Of a stretch of 52,098 bases of DNA, positions 41,916 to 50,490 are shown one piece after another. The stretch lies in the NCBI GenBank assembly GCA_020073365.1, contig JAIQFL010000047.1, positions 1 to 52,098 on the forward strand. The letters are read 5' to 3'. Source of the DNA: Terriglobia bacterium (lineage in GTDB: Bacteria; Acidobacteriota; Terriglobia; Bryobacterales; Bryobacteraceae). The translations under genes were made by a program, and so were the position numbers. The notes under the pieces were generated by a model that saw only the letters and a program-made list of their open reading frames with translations, was not told where the DNA came from and did no database searches. Every line of letters starts with the position of its first letter. Within the stretch, counting starts at the first letter, position 1.

Positions 41916-41963
41916 GTGTAAAGAAAACTATGCCGCATGTGTTAAGAAAATAATGCCGCACAT
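41916..41963. repeat. 23-bp tandem repeat upstream of the recombinase operon
   Basis: gtgtaaagaaaactatgccg... (41916-41940) is followed in register by gtgttaagaaaataatgccg... (41939-41963), with about four differences. It lies upstream of the promoter and could be a recombinase or repressor site. Confidence 0.6.
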
Positions 41964-42051
41964 GCCAGATCCGCCAATCGCAATGCGCCATGGACCGGCA
42001 ACATTATCGCCGAATGACGGCATGAAGACTCATGCAGGCCCGCGTTTACGG

Positions 42052-42080
42052 TTGACAGCAAGGCGCATATGGAGCATAAT
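42052..42080 (+). promoter_or_regulatory. sigma-70-type promoter of the recombinase operon
   Basis: TTGACA (42052-42057), a 17-base spacer and CATAAT (42075-42080), 23 bases before the ATG of the helix-turn-helix gene. Both boxes and spacing are close to ideal, unlike most upstream regions here. Confidence 0.75.
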
Positions 42081-42103
42081 TCTATTTACACACAAACGCT
42101 CCT

Positions 42104-42571
42104 ATGCCCAAGAAACCGCCTCCCGACCCCAAGTCCCTGGCCCTCCGGCAACAGGGCTGCCTGAATCCTCATCCCGAACGGGTCTCCGACGAACTGTTTC
42201 AGACCCGCGAGTTTTTCGATGCGCGCGACCTCGTTCAGGTCAAGTACGAAATGCTGCGCCGGGTCGAGACCGACGGACTGCCGGTGAACCGATCGGCAGC
42301 CGCCTTTGGGTTCTCCCGGCCCTCTTTTTACCAAGCGCAGACGAGTTTCCAACAGGGCGGCCTACCGGCGCTGATGCCGCAAAAGCGGGGTCCCAAACAA
42401 GCTCACAAGCTCACCGCCGAGGTGCTCGCATTTATCCGCGAAGCTCGTCAGCAAGATCCATCCCTGCGCCCGGCGGTCCTGGCTTCGCGCATTCAGGACC
42501 GTTATGGCATCACGGTTCATTCACGCAGCATCGAACGCGCTTTGGCGCGCAGTCAAAAAAAACCGCGGTGA
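42104..42571 (+). CDS. helix-turn-helix protein of the recombinase module
   Basis: A 155-aa protein. A winged/helix-turn-helix region lies at about 45-85 (FFDARDLVQVKYEMLRRVET, VNRSAAAFGFSRPSFYQAQT). A second one lies at about 105-150 (ITVHSRSIERALARSQKKPR). The pattern resembles the IS630/IS481-type DNA-binding half without a catalytic domain. Its stop overlaps the next start (GTGA). It has a strong promoter upstream. It probably binds the ends of the element. Confidence 0.78.
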   Translation: MPKKPPPDPKSLALRQQGCLNPHPERVSDELFQTREFFDARDLVQVKYEMLRRVETDGLPVNRSAAAFGFSRPSFYQAQTSFQQGGLPALMPQKRGPKQAHKLTAEVLAFIREARQQDPSLRPAVLASRIQDRYGITVHSRSIERALARSQKKPR

Positions 42572-42885
42572 ACGAAATGTTGCCTCAGTCCGCAGCCGGG
42601 GAGGGTTGGGTGGCTGGTTACGAGCAATTGCGAAAGGATGTGCTGAGTCAGTCCACCGGCGGCGGCTTCGGCCTCATCGTCTTCCTCCGCCAAGGCATGA
42701 CCGCCTGGATGCGGGCATGCGCGGTCCCCCTTGTTTCAGCGCCGGCCGGTGCGTCTGCACGACCCGTGAATGCCGTTAGCTGCCTGCCCGGCGACGTGCG
42801 CGCCCAAGCGGCCGTGATCCTGGCGGGAATTCTTCTTCACCACCCAACGGAGGCGACGCTATGCAAGGCGACATGCACAAGGTGA
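42568..42885 (+). CDS. small partner protein of the recombinase module
   Basis: A 105-aa protein starting with GTG inside the previous stop. GWVAGYEQLRKDVLSQSTGG, FGLIVFLRQGMTAWMRACA and DVRAQAAVILAGILLHH are the regions kept in related modules (recalled). It overlaps the recombinase start by 25 bases. Function unknown. Confidence 0.65.
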   Translation: MNEMLPQSAAGEGWVAGYEQLRKDVLSQSTGGGFGLIVFLRQGMTAWMRACAVPLVSAPAGASARPVNAVSCLPGDVRAQAAVILAGILLHHPTEATLCKATCTR

Positions 42886-44956
42886 ACGCCGGGCACTTGA
42901 AACGGAGCGCCTATCTCTACATCCGCCAATCTACGCCGCGGCAGGTTCTGGAAAACACCGAGAGTACCAAGCGCCAGTACGCTCTCCGGCAGCGCGCTAC
43001 CGCACTCGGCTGGCATGCCGATCGCATCGTGCTGATCGACAACGACCTGGGACACTCCGCCGCTTTGGCGGCGGACCCGGAACGTGAGGGCTTCCAAAGG
43101 CTCGTGAGTGAGGTAGGTCTGGGTCGTGCCGGCCTCGTGATCGGACTGGAAGTCTCTCGCCTGGCCCGCAACTCGAGCGATTGGCATCGGCTGCTGGAAA
43201 TCTGCGCGCTCACCGACACGCTCATCCTTGATGAGGACGGTCTCTATGATGCGGCCAATTTCAATGATCGGCTTCTGCTGGGACTCAAGGGGACGATGAG
43301 CGAAGCGGAACTCCACGTGATGCAAGCGCGGATGCGCGGCGCCCTACTGGCCAAAGCTCGACGTGGGGAGTTGCGCGTTCCGCTTCCTGTCGGCTTCGTC
43401 TATGATGCGCAGGGCCAAGTGGTTCTGGATCCCGATCAGCAGGTCCAACAAAGCCTCCGGTTTTTGTTTCAATCCTTCCGCCGCCTAAGTTCGGCGTGTG
43501 CGGTAGTGAGAGCCTTCCGCGAGGCGAAGCTACTGTTTCCCCGCAGGCTGAAAGGTGGACCGCAACTGGGCGAGTTGGTGTGGCAGAAGCTGGGTTTCAA
43601 CGAAACGCTGTTCGTCTTGCATAACCCCCGCTATGCAGGAGCCTTCGCGTACGGGAAAACTCGCACGCGCAAGACGCTGGATGGGTCCACCAGAGAAAAC
43701 TGCCGCAAGAGGAATGGCATACCCTTCTCCCCGGCGCCCATTCCGGTTACATCACGTGGGAAGAATACCAGGAGAATCAGCGCCGGCTTCGGGAAAACGC
43801 ACACGCACTTGGCCCAGAGCGCCGCGAGGGCCCACCACGAGAAGGCCCTGCGCTGCTACAGGGCCTGGCAGTTTGTGGCGTCTGCGGTGGGCGCATGAAC
43901 GTCGCCTATCACGTCCGAGCTTTCCGCCCCGGCCGCTCGGTGCCTCACTACTTCTGCCAAGGACGCGGCATTGACAGTCCACAGCCCGTCTGCCAGTGGG
44001 TTCCAGGCGTCCCCGTGGATCAAGCCGTGGGCGACCTCCTGCTGGATATCATGACGCCAGCGACTATCGATATTACGTTGGCGGTTCAGGAGGAATTGCA
44101 GGCGCGTCTGGAAGAGACCGACCGGCTACGCAAACAGCAGGTGGAACGCGCTCGTTATGAGGCGGAACTGGCCCACCAGCGCTACTTACGTGTGCACCCC
44201 GATCATCGGCTGGTGGCGGATTCGCTGGAGGCTGATTGGAATCGGAAGCTTTGCGCTCTCCAGGAAGCGCAACAGCAATATGAGCGGGAAAGCCAGAAAG
44301 ATCGGCTGGCCGTCGACGAAGAGCTGCGCACCCGGCTGCACATGCTGGCAACGGATTTCCCGCGCTTGTGGCGGGATCCCGACACTCCTGATCGGGAGCG
44401 GAAGCGGCTGGCGCGGCTTCTGCTGGAGGACGTAACGCTGATCAAGAAGCATGATCAGATATTGGTCCACATTCGCTTTCCCGGAGGAACCAGCAGAACA
44501 CTTGAGTTGCCGATTCCGGCAAACCCCAAACTGACACCGCCGGCCGTAGTTGCGGAGATCGATCGGTTACTCGATCACCACACCTGTCAGGCCATCGCTG
44601 ACAATCTGAACTCGCGGGGCTTTACGCCCGGCTATGGCAAACCATTCCATGGTCCAATGATCGCCCGCATCGCAAAAGATCATGGGCTGAAGACGCGCTG
44701 GGAACGATTGAGGCAAAGAGGGATGCTGACACTCGAGGAAATAGGGAAGCGGCTGGGTATCTGCACGGATCAGGTAAAGGCTTGGCGGGCCTCGGAGCTC
44801 CTGCGTGCCCATTTGTGCAATGACAAAAACGAGTATCTCTACGAGGACCCCGGTCCTGATCCACCCCGGGTAGGCAGAGGAGCGAAACTACCAAGGAAGG
44901 GCCAAATAAGCGAGAATACCTCTCATCATGCGAGCGAGGTGCAGTGTGAAGCGTAA
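42861..44956 (+). pseudogene. large serine recombinase with a frameshift
   Basis: The first part (42861-43690) starts MQGDMHKVNAGHLKRSAYLY and has the catalytic serine S24 (YIRQSTPRQVL), LVIGLEVSRLARNSSDWHRL and LLGLKGTMSEAELHVMQAR, then the recombinase domain VLHNPRYAGAFAYGKTRTRK. After KTLDG the frame shifts: the true continuation KLPQEEWHTLLPGAHSGYIT, WEEYQENQRRLREN and GLAVCGVCGGRMNVAYHVR is in another frame. It becomes readable again from an ATG at 43895 with a zinc ribbon and a long coiled coil to 44956. So one gene of about 690 codons is broken by a one-base change near 43690. Confidence 0.82.
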
Positions 44957-45480
44957 GGCATGATCTGCCCGGCGCTTTTCTGGGCCTTGGCGGCCTCTTT
45001 GGCCTTGGGCGCGTTCTTGGCTGGGGTTGCCTTCTTGCTCGCCTTGGCTGCCTTCGGCGCAACGTCGGGCGCCTGTGCGCGAACGCTGGCCAAGGGTTCG
45101 GCAGGGCCCACACTGGTCTGGTCTTCCACGCGAACGGCTGCGGATTCGCTGGGCTCTGCTGCCGGAAGCTCAGCCCGCGCTGTATCAGCTTCAATCGTGC
45201 CGGCTGCGGGCGCCGGGGCGGGCTCGGCAGCCGCTGGCTCCCCGAGTTTCCGGACAACGTTCCATATGCGCTCGGTCGCGGTTTTCCGATTGGTAAACTT
45301 TGTCACGGGTTTGACGCCGGCCAGGCTGTTCCAGATTTCAACCAGCCGCTTGCTATCGGGGCCGATGAGATCGGCGAACTGTTCTTCGGTCGAGAAGACG
45401 CCAGCGCCGGTATCGCGGGCGGCCTTACGAGAAGCGTGGGCGGTGATGTTGTTTTCTGCGTCAATCGTAAAGTGTTTCAT
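44957..45480 (-). pseudogene. 5' part of a DUF3489 gene
   Basis: The translation begins MKHFTIDAENNITAHASRKA. Then come the conserved EEQFADLIGPDSKRLVEIWN and VKPVTKFTNRKTATERIW, and an Ala/Lys/Pro-rich linker ending KEAAKAQKSAGQI. The conserved C-terminal core is missing here and is found at 41139-41290. The last few residues before the stop at 44926 come from the inserted recombinase module. Confidence 0.82.
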
Positions 45481-45781
45481 TTTCGTTTAATCTCCTTGCG
45501 CGGTAAGTGCCGCGGCGATCACATTCATCACTCCGGTTGGGAACACAAGCAAGGCAATTCTGCAAAAGAACCAACCTGCCTCCCCTGCCTCCGCCGTTGC
45601 GGCCTCCTGGGCGATTTGGCGGCCTTATCGGCAGGGTTCGCCCTCCTTGGCCCACTTGGGCTTGGACGGCGCAACACGGGGCTTGTGTGGCGCGGCGTTG
45701 GCCTTTGTGGTGGGTTTTCGACTCCTGGGCAAGCTCGGGTTGCGGCCTGGGTGGACCCGGTAGCTGGGTGAGGTAGAGGGC
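45481..45781. other. GC-rich stretch between the DUF3489 gene and the small-gene string
   Basis: Upstream region of the minus-strand DUF3489 gene and of the plus-strand small genes. Several overlapping open frames exist only because of high GC; none shows a motif. A purine-rich ggtgaggtagagggc at its right end serves as ribosome site for the next gene. Confidence 0.5.
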
Positions 45782-46045
45782 ATGCCAATCACTTCGATTC
45801 GGCGACGTGTCGGCAGACTGGAAGGCGTTGCCATGTTTGTGAGCGTCGTCGATTACCCTACCCTCACGTCCCCCGAGATAAACGCCATCGCGTGTCGCGT
45901 GCAGATGGGCAAACCGTTGACAGCGGATGAACTGGCTCGCGTAACAAAGCAAAGCCCCGTAGTCGACGGCGAACTCCTGATCAGGGCGCATCGAGGAACC
46001 GTCTTCATCAAGCGGTACGGCGGGATTGATCTGGCGGACATTTGA
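45782..46045 (+). CDS. small hypothetical protein with an N-terminal RLE motif
   Basis: An 87-aa protein. It starts MPITSIRRRVGRLEGVAMFV; the RRRVGRLE word is shared with three genes downstream. The rest (TLTSPEINAIACRVQMGKPL, then TADELARVTKQSPVVDGELL and HRGTVFIKRYGGIDL) is unlike the others. GAGG lies before the ATG. First gene of a string of short phage-like genes; function unknown. Confidence 0.65.
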   Translation: MPITSIRRRVGRLEGVAMFVSVVDYPTLTSPEINAIACRVQMGKPLTADELARVTKQSPVVDGELLIRAHRGTVFIKRYGGIDLADI

Positions 46046-46099
46046 GAAGGTGACTGAACAGTTAAAGAAGAGCCGCAGATTGCGTCAGATTGCGTCAGG

Positions 46100-46489
46100 A
46101 TGAAGGGCCACGGGACAAAATTCGGTCGGAAGAAGGAAGAAGCGGTTGCCGCCTTGCTCACGCAGCGCAACATAGAGGAGGCGGCCAAGACAATAGGCGT
46201 GGCACCGAACACGCTGTTGAAATGGATGAAGCTCCCGGAGTTTCAGAAGGCTTACCGGGAAGCCCGGCGGGCCGCTCATGGCCAGTCGATCGCACGCCTC
46301 CAGCAGGCGACCAGCGCCGCCGTCTCGACGCTGCTCAAGGTCATGGTGGATCCCAATACGCCGGCCTCGACCAAGGTGCGCGCCGCGGATAGCGTGCTGG
46401 ACCACTCGGCAAAGGCGATCGAATTGGAAGATATCGACGCGCGCGTCACGGAACTGGAGCGTGCCGCCGAGTTGTCGCAGAAACGGTGA
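46100..46489 (+). CDS. terminase small subunit-like DNA-binding protein
   Basis: A 129-aa protein. The N-terminal helix-turn-helix KKEEAVAALLTQRNIEEAAK, TIGVAPNTLLKWMKLPEF matches the DNA-binding head of phage small terminases. Helices follow (LQQATSAAVSTLLKVMVDPN, VRAADSVLDHSAKAIELEDI), ending in a coiled segment. It suggests that the island contains prophage DNA, although no large terminase or portal is seen in the window. Confidence 0.75.
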   Translation: MKGHGTKFGRKKEEAVAALLTQRNIEEAAKTIGVAPNTLLKWMKLPEFQKAYREARRAAHGQSIARLQQATSAAVSTLLKVMVDPNTPASTKVRAADSVLDHSAKAIELEDIDARVTELERAAELSQKR

Positions 46490-46506
46490 GCCTCAGGGCA
46501 TGTGGA

Positions 46507-46740
46507 ATGACGAATCTTCAAAGGCGGCTCCACAAACTCGAAGCGCACCTGACCGACCCGAGCGGCCTCGTGCCACACTCGCGGAAATGGCTGGTGTACT
46601 GGGACACGCAGATCCACGATTACATGACGAACGAGCAAGCCGAGCCCGTTCGGTTCAGCGTAGAGGCCGTTCGTGCGGTCATGAAGTTCACGACTGATCC
46701 CGCTTCTCTGGTCGGAAGTATCGCAGGGATAGACGAATGA
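46507..46740 (+). CDS. small hypothetical protein, RLE-motif family
   Basis: A 77-aa protein opening MTNLQRRLHKLEAHLTDPSG. A GTG at 46486 overlapping the previous stop is an alternative start. Later residues read LVYWDTQIHDYMTNEQAEPV and AVRAVMKFTTDPASLVG. The RRLHKLE word relates it to its neighbours. Its stop overlaps the next start (ATGA). Confidence 0.6.
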   Translation: MTNLQRRLHKLEAHLTDPSGLVPHSRKWLVYWDTQIHDYMTNEQAEPVRFSVEAVRAVMKFTTDPASLVGSIAGIDE

Positions 46741-47105
46741 TAAGCAACTCGATGAAGGCGGTTGCCGGAAGGATTCGCAGACTCGAGGTTCGATTTCGTT
46801 CGAAGGCCCCCGTTCCTTCGGTGGAAGAGGCGATCGTCGAGAGGCTCGCCGCTGGCGACTGGCAATCCGCGCTGAAGCTGCTGGAACCGCGAGAGCGTGA
46901 CCTCTGGCAGGAGCGGCAGTCGATGGAGCACAGGGGCAGAGGACCGAACCGTCCGATCCATATTGATTTCACGGACCTAACCCGACTGCGTCAGACGCTT
47001 AGCAGCTCGCTCGCAGACTTGCCGCCAAAACTGCGAGAGAAGATGGCCCAACAACTACTCGCGGCCGACACCGAGGAGGGCCGCGTAAGCCGATTCGTCG
47101 TATGA
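46737..47105 (+). CDS. small hypothetical protein, RLE-motif family
   Basis: A 122-aa protein. MKAVAGRIRRLEVRFRSK lies near the start, matching the pattern of the genes before and after. The middle is helical (EEAIVERLAAGDWQSALKLL) and the end reads LSSSLADLPPKLREKMAQQL. It overlaps the gene before it by four bases, so the small genes form an operon. Function unknown. Confidence 0.65.
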   Translation: MISNSMKAVAGRIRRLEVRFRSKAPVPSVEEAIVERLAAGDWQSALKLLEPRERDLWQERQSMEHRGRGPNRPIHIDFTDLTRLRQTLSSSLADLPPKLREKMAQQLLAADTEEGRVSRFVV

Positions 47106-47229
47106 CTACGCAACTCAAGCGACGGCTGGTTATAGCCCGGAGGAAGCGGCCGCGCGTCAACGTACGGCTGCTCCGTGCAGGAAACATGAGGGGCAGTTGG
47201 CTCTCGCGGGATAAAATGGGACATTCAAT

Positions 47230-47463
47230 ATGCCGGAACTATCAGGAATGGACGAACCGACGCGCCGAGTGCTCCAGCTATTTATCGAGATGGGCTCCGA
47301 CTCTCTTGATCTACACACTCTGTTCGAGGCTGGAGGAAATGACCCCACATCCCGCGAGCGAGTTCTCGACATCGTGTCGCGCCTAGTGGACAGCGGCGAT
47401 TTGGAGTCACGGGGCGGCGATTTTTATTTGATTACCGACAAGGGGCGACGGGCCGTTCGTTGA
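47230..47463 (+). CDS. small winged-helix protein
   Basis: A 77-aa protein. The pattern DEPTRRVLQLFIEMGSDSLD, RERVLDIVSRLVDSGDLESR, GGDFYLITDKGRRAV is a minimal winged helix: helices, then a strand-loop-strand wing. It could be a regulator of the small-gene string. Same strand, independent start. Confidence 0.65.
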   Translation: MPELSGMDEPTRRVLQLFIEMGSDSLDLHTLFEAGGNDPTSRERVLDIVSRLVDSGDLESRGGDFYLITDKGRRAVR

Positions 47464-47588
47464 CTCCATCTTACGCGCGAACTGGTTTCGCGAAATCTCA
47501 CGGGGCGTCTCCAGGATTTCATGGCACGGACGACGCGGCGCCGTTGCGCACAATGGTCGGCGGATCGCAAAGGTGGACGAATAGCACC

Positions 47589-47834
47589 ATGAAGGCACTG
47601 ACCAAACGACTTCTCCGGCTTGAGGCTCGATTTGGCTGGATGGCCGAAGCAATGCGGAAGGCTGCCGTCCCATCGGGAGCACAGCAGATCGCTGAAAGCC
47701 TGAGTGCCTTGGGAATCGTCCGCGAGCCAAACGAGAGCCTTGCCGAAACGACTGCGCGGGCGATGGGGCTGAGCGTTCGGGAGCTTCGATCAGAATTGCA
47801 GCAGCGCGCGGCGGGCGCCAGCGCACAACCGTAG
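47589..47834 (+). CDS. small hypothetical protein, RLE-motif family
   Basis: An 81-aa protein opening MKALTKRLLRLEARFGWMAE, closely like MKAVAGRIRRLEVRF two genes upstream. The remainder (QQIAESLSALGIVREPNESL, TARAMGLSVRELRSELQQRA) is helical. An upstream in-frame extension to 47460 is not conserved. Function unknown. Confidence 0.6.
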   Translation: MKALTKRLLRLEARFGWMAEAMRKAAVPSGAQQIAESLSALGIVREPNESLAETTARAMGLSVRELRSELQQRAAGASAQP

Positions 47835-48138
47835 CTTCCGATATTAACGAATAACGCTCCGGGACGTAAGCGGGCCGAGAAGCAGATCACCGAGGTGCTG
47901 GACGGTCCAGTTCGGCCTGCGCCTTCTCGTTCTAAGTTAGAGCCGTTACAGAGTCTGCAAAGAGAATCTGTACGTGTTCCTCTTGCAAAGGCGCAGAGCG
48001 CGGGGTCCTGCCGGGGCCCGCTTTTGGCGGCCACGGTGGGGCTCTTACCGGAAACCGGGAATTGCCGGATGCACGGTAAGGTGGTGCAATGTGTGGTAGG
48101 CGTACGGGCATCAAGTAAGCGAAGGAGTTGATTGATTG
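47835..48138. other. spacer before the thioredoxin-like gene
   Basis: No gene recognised. It ends with an AAGGAG ribosome site (48122-48127) for the next gene. It marks a change from phage-like genes to secreted chromosomal-type cargo. Confidence 0.5.
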
Positions 48139-49347
48139 ATGAACAAGAGGATTTTGCGAGCGTCGGCATGGTTTGGCATTCTCGTTGCGGGAGCCTATCC
48201 GGTGGCCGGGCAACAGGAGCGAATTGTCCGTGTTGATCTCGCCTATCATGCGCCCGGTAACGGGCCGAAGCCTGATTTCAGTCCCTATGGGACTCAGGTC
48301 AAGCTTTCCGATTTGCCGGCGGGCGCGCAACTTCCGGAAGGCGCCGCCCGGCCGGCCAAGACCGGCACTCTCCAAGTCGGCCCGGACCAGAAGTCATGGA
48401 TCGCAATTCTGGCTACGGCGGATTCCGCTCACCCGCAGGATCTATGCCGGCTCTACATCGACGCCAACCGGAACGGCAATTTCACCGATGACGGTCCGGC
48501 CTTTACGGCGAATCCGACATTGAATGAAAAAACCAAGGCATGGTGGTCCTCCTTTAACGGCGCAGAAATGTCCATTCCGTACGGGCCCGGCATCGTCGAA
48601 CGCTACATGGTCAATTTCTGGGTAGTGCGGGAAGGAGAGGAAGCGCCGAACATCATCCGCTATTCGGTCGGCTCATGGCGGAGCGGCACAGTGAGGGTCG
48701 ACGGCATTGAGGCTCTTGTGGCAGTCATGGATTCGGACAACGATGCCGTTTTTAGCGCCAAGGATAAATGGTCGATTCTGTCCGCATCCGAGCAGGACGC
48801 TTCCAAACGCGTCCTTTCCATCAAGGAAGCCCGACCATCGAGCCGCTTTATGTTTCTGAACAAGGGAGCCGGCAAGGAACTTGTGCTCGAATTCCGCAGC
48901 CTGAGTCCGGACGGCCGCTCACTACTTTTCGCCATTGTCGATCGCCCGGTCAAGAAGGCGGAGGATCGCGCCCCCGACGACACGCTTGCCGTCGAGCGCG
49001 CCCGCCCTCGAGCCTCACAGCCCTTTCCCTGGGTCGAAAACAATTTCGAACGGGGAATGGCCCAGGCGAAAGAATCCGGGCGCAAACTGATCGTTGATTT
49101 CTGGGCCACGTGGTGCGGACCGTGCAGGTCGTTAGACGAATGGATCTGGAGCGACGCCGAAGTGGCAGCCCTTCTGAATGCGGGCTACGTGGGAGTTAAA
49201 CTCGACGGCGACCTGGAAAAAGATTTGGTAAGCCGATTTTATGTGGAAGGGTACCCGACGATGATTGTGCTGGATTCATCGGGCAAGGAAATCAAGCGCT
49301 TCGGCTACCTCTCCTCCAAAGAAATGCTGGAATTCCTGAAACGCTAA
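48139..49347 (+). CDS. secreted thioredoxin-fold protein
   Basis: A 402-aa protein with a Sec signal (RASAWFGILVAGAYPVAGQQ). A TTG three bases upstream is also possible. The N-terminal 280 residues form an unassigned region with an EF-hand-like YIDANRNGNFTDDGP (about 106-120) and MDSDNDAVFSAKDKW (about 197-211). The C-terminal domain (about 295-402) is thioredoxin-like: FWATWCGPCRSLDEW with C326/C329, then GYPTMIVLDSSGKEIKRFG. Probably a periplasmic or outer-surface oxidoreductase. Partner unknown. Confidence 0.8.
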   Translation: MNKRILRASAWFGILVAGAYPVAGQQERIVRVDLAYHAPGNGPKPDFSPYGTQVKLSDLPAGAQLPEGAARPAKTGTLQVGPDQKSWIAILATADSAHPQDLCRLYIDANRNGNFTDDGPAFTANPTLNEKTKAWWSSFNGAEMSIPYGPGIVERYMVNFWVVREGEEAPNIIRYSVGSWRSGTVRVDGIEALVAVMDSDNDAVFSAKDKWSILSASEQDASKRVLSIKEARPSSRFMFLNKGAGKELVLEFRSLSPDGRSLLFAIVDRPVKKAEDRAPDDTLAVERARPRASQPFPWVENNFERGMAQAKESGRKLIVDFWATWCGPCRSLDEWIWSDAEVAALLNAGYVGVKLDGDLEKDLVSRFYVEGYPTMIVLDSSGKEIKRFGYLSSKEMLEFLKR

Positions 49348-49405
49348 TGGAAAGCTGTCGCAGTAGACGCTAGCGCCGGCTGTTATCCTGGTCTCAATCC
49401 ACCGG

Positions 49406-50302
49406 ATGAAACTCTTTCCAACGCTACTCCTATTCGCAGCAGCACTATCGGCTGCCGGACGACAGGTCGCGATCACCATCGACGACCTGCCGCGCGGCGG
49501 CGACCACGGCCCCCGAAGTCTTGACGCCGTCCGCGCGATGACCGGGAAATTGCTGAAACCCTTCCAGGAGCAAAAGATTCCCGTGATCGGTTTCGTCAAT
49601 GAGGGTCGCCCTGTGGGGTTCGGGCCGGAAGGACTTCGCCAGATTCTCGACATCTGGCTGGACTCCGGTGCCGACCTCGGCAACCACTCCTACTCGCACC
49701 TCAACATCAATGATGTGCCGCTGACGGAGTACACCGCCGACATTTTGAAGGGCGAGCCGGTATTGCGCGCGGCGCTCGCAGCGCACGGCAAGAAGCTCGA
49801 ATTCTACCGCCATCCATTCCTCCATACAGGACCGACTGCGGAGATCAAGCGAGCGATGCAGCAGTTCCTCGACCAGCATGGCTACCGCGTCGCGCCCGTC
49901 ACCCTCGACGACAACGACTTCGAATTCGCGGCGCTCTACACCAAGCCGGCATCCAAGGACCGCATCAAGCGTGAGTACATCCCGTACATGGAGTCCATCG
50001 TTGCCTTCTTCGAGCAGCGGTCGGTGGACGTGGTCGGCAGAGAGATTCCGCAAATCTTGCTCATTCACGCCAGCCAGCTCAATGCCGACATGATGCCCGA
50101 CCTGCTCGCCATGTTCCGCCGCCGCGGCTACACGTTTGTCTCGTTGGATCAGGCCTTGGCTGACCCAGCTTACAAGCTTCCCGAGGAGTACATTGGCCGG
50201 TATGGTCTCTCATGGATTCATCGTTGGTCCATGACCAAAGGGATGCCCGGCAAGGACGAGCCCGACGCGCCGAAGTGGGTCGAAGAGGGATGGCGCAAAT
50301 GA
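49406..50302 (+). CDS. secreted polysaccharide deacetylase
   Basis: A 298-aa protein with a Sec signal (MKLFPTLLLFAAALSAAG). NodB-type motifs: ITIDDLPRGGDHGP (D26/D27), the metal-binding HSYSH (H94, H98), and RHPFLHTG. A C-terminal motif ILLIHASQLNADMMPDLLAM supplies the last histidine. It should remove N- or O-acetyl groups from a glycan outside the cytoplasm, with a divalent metal. It follows the thioredoxin-like gene by 58 bp. Confidence 0.88.
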   Translation: MKLFPTLLLFAAALSAAGRQVAITIDDLPRGGDHGPRSLDAVRAMTGKLLKPFQEQKIPVIGFVNEGRPVGFGPEGLRQILDIWLDSGADLGNHSYSHLNINDVPLTEYTADILKGEPVLRAALAAHGKKLEFYRHPFLHTGPTAEIKRAMQQFLDQHGYRVAPVTLDDNDFEFAALYTKPASKDRIKREYIPYMESIVAFFEQRSVDVVGREIPQILLIHASQLNADMMPDLLAMFRRRGYTFVSLDQALADPAYKLPEEYIGRYGLSWIHRWSMTKGMPGKDEPDAPKWVEEGWRK

Positions 50303-50490
50303 CTCCCCGGTCGTTCGCCCCGCTCTGCCTGGCCGTTGTTGGGACTGACTACCGCTCTGACCCAAAGTCGCCGTGGGTGATACCATACCAGATCCGGGCC
50401 GTCAGTCCCCAGCAGATCATCTCCCACTACCCGCATCACGTCCAAGCTGGGCGAAGACATGCTTCCGATATCACCATTAAGAGGTTCTAA

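Larger units (their letters stand above)
41295..44956 (+). mobile_element. serine-recombinase module inserted in a DUF3489 gene
   Basis: The module carries a DUF5372-like gene, a short basic protein, a helix-turn-helix protein, a small partner and a large serine recombinase. The two halves of one minus-strand gene lie directly outside it (41139-41290 and 44957-45480), so its ends are known to within a few tens of bases. This set of genes is widespread in bacteria, but I know no formal name. The recombinase has a frameshift, so the copy is probably immobile. Ends are approximate. Confidence 0.75.

Noticed and set aside
47102..47386. Frame overlapping the preceding small gene by ATGA (MTTQLKRRLVIARRKRP)
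   Set aside because: The start fits the operon pattern, but the sequence after about 30 residues is unlike a protein and overlaps the better winged-helix frame.
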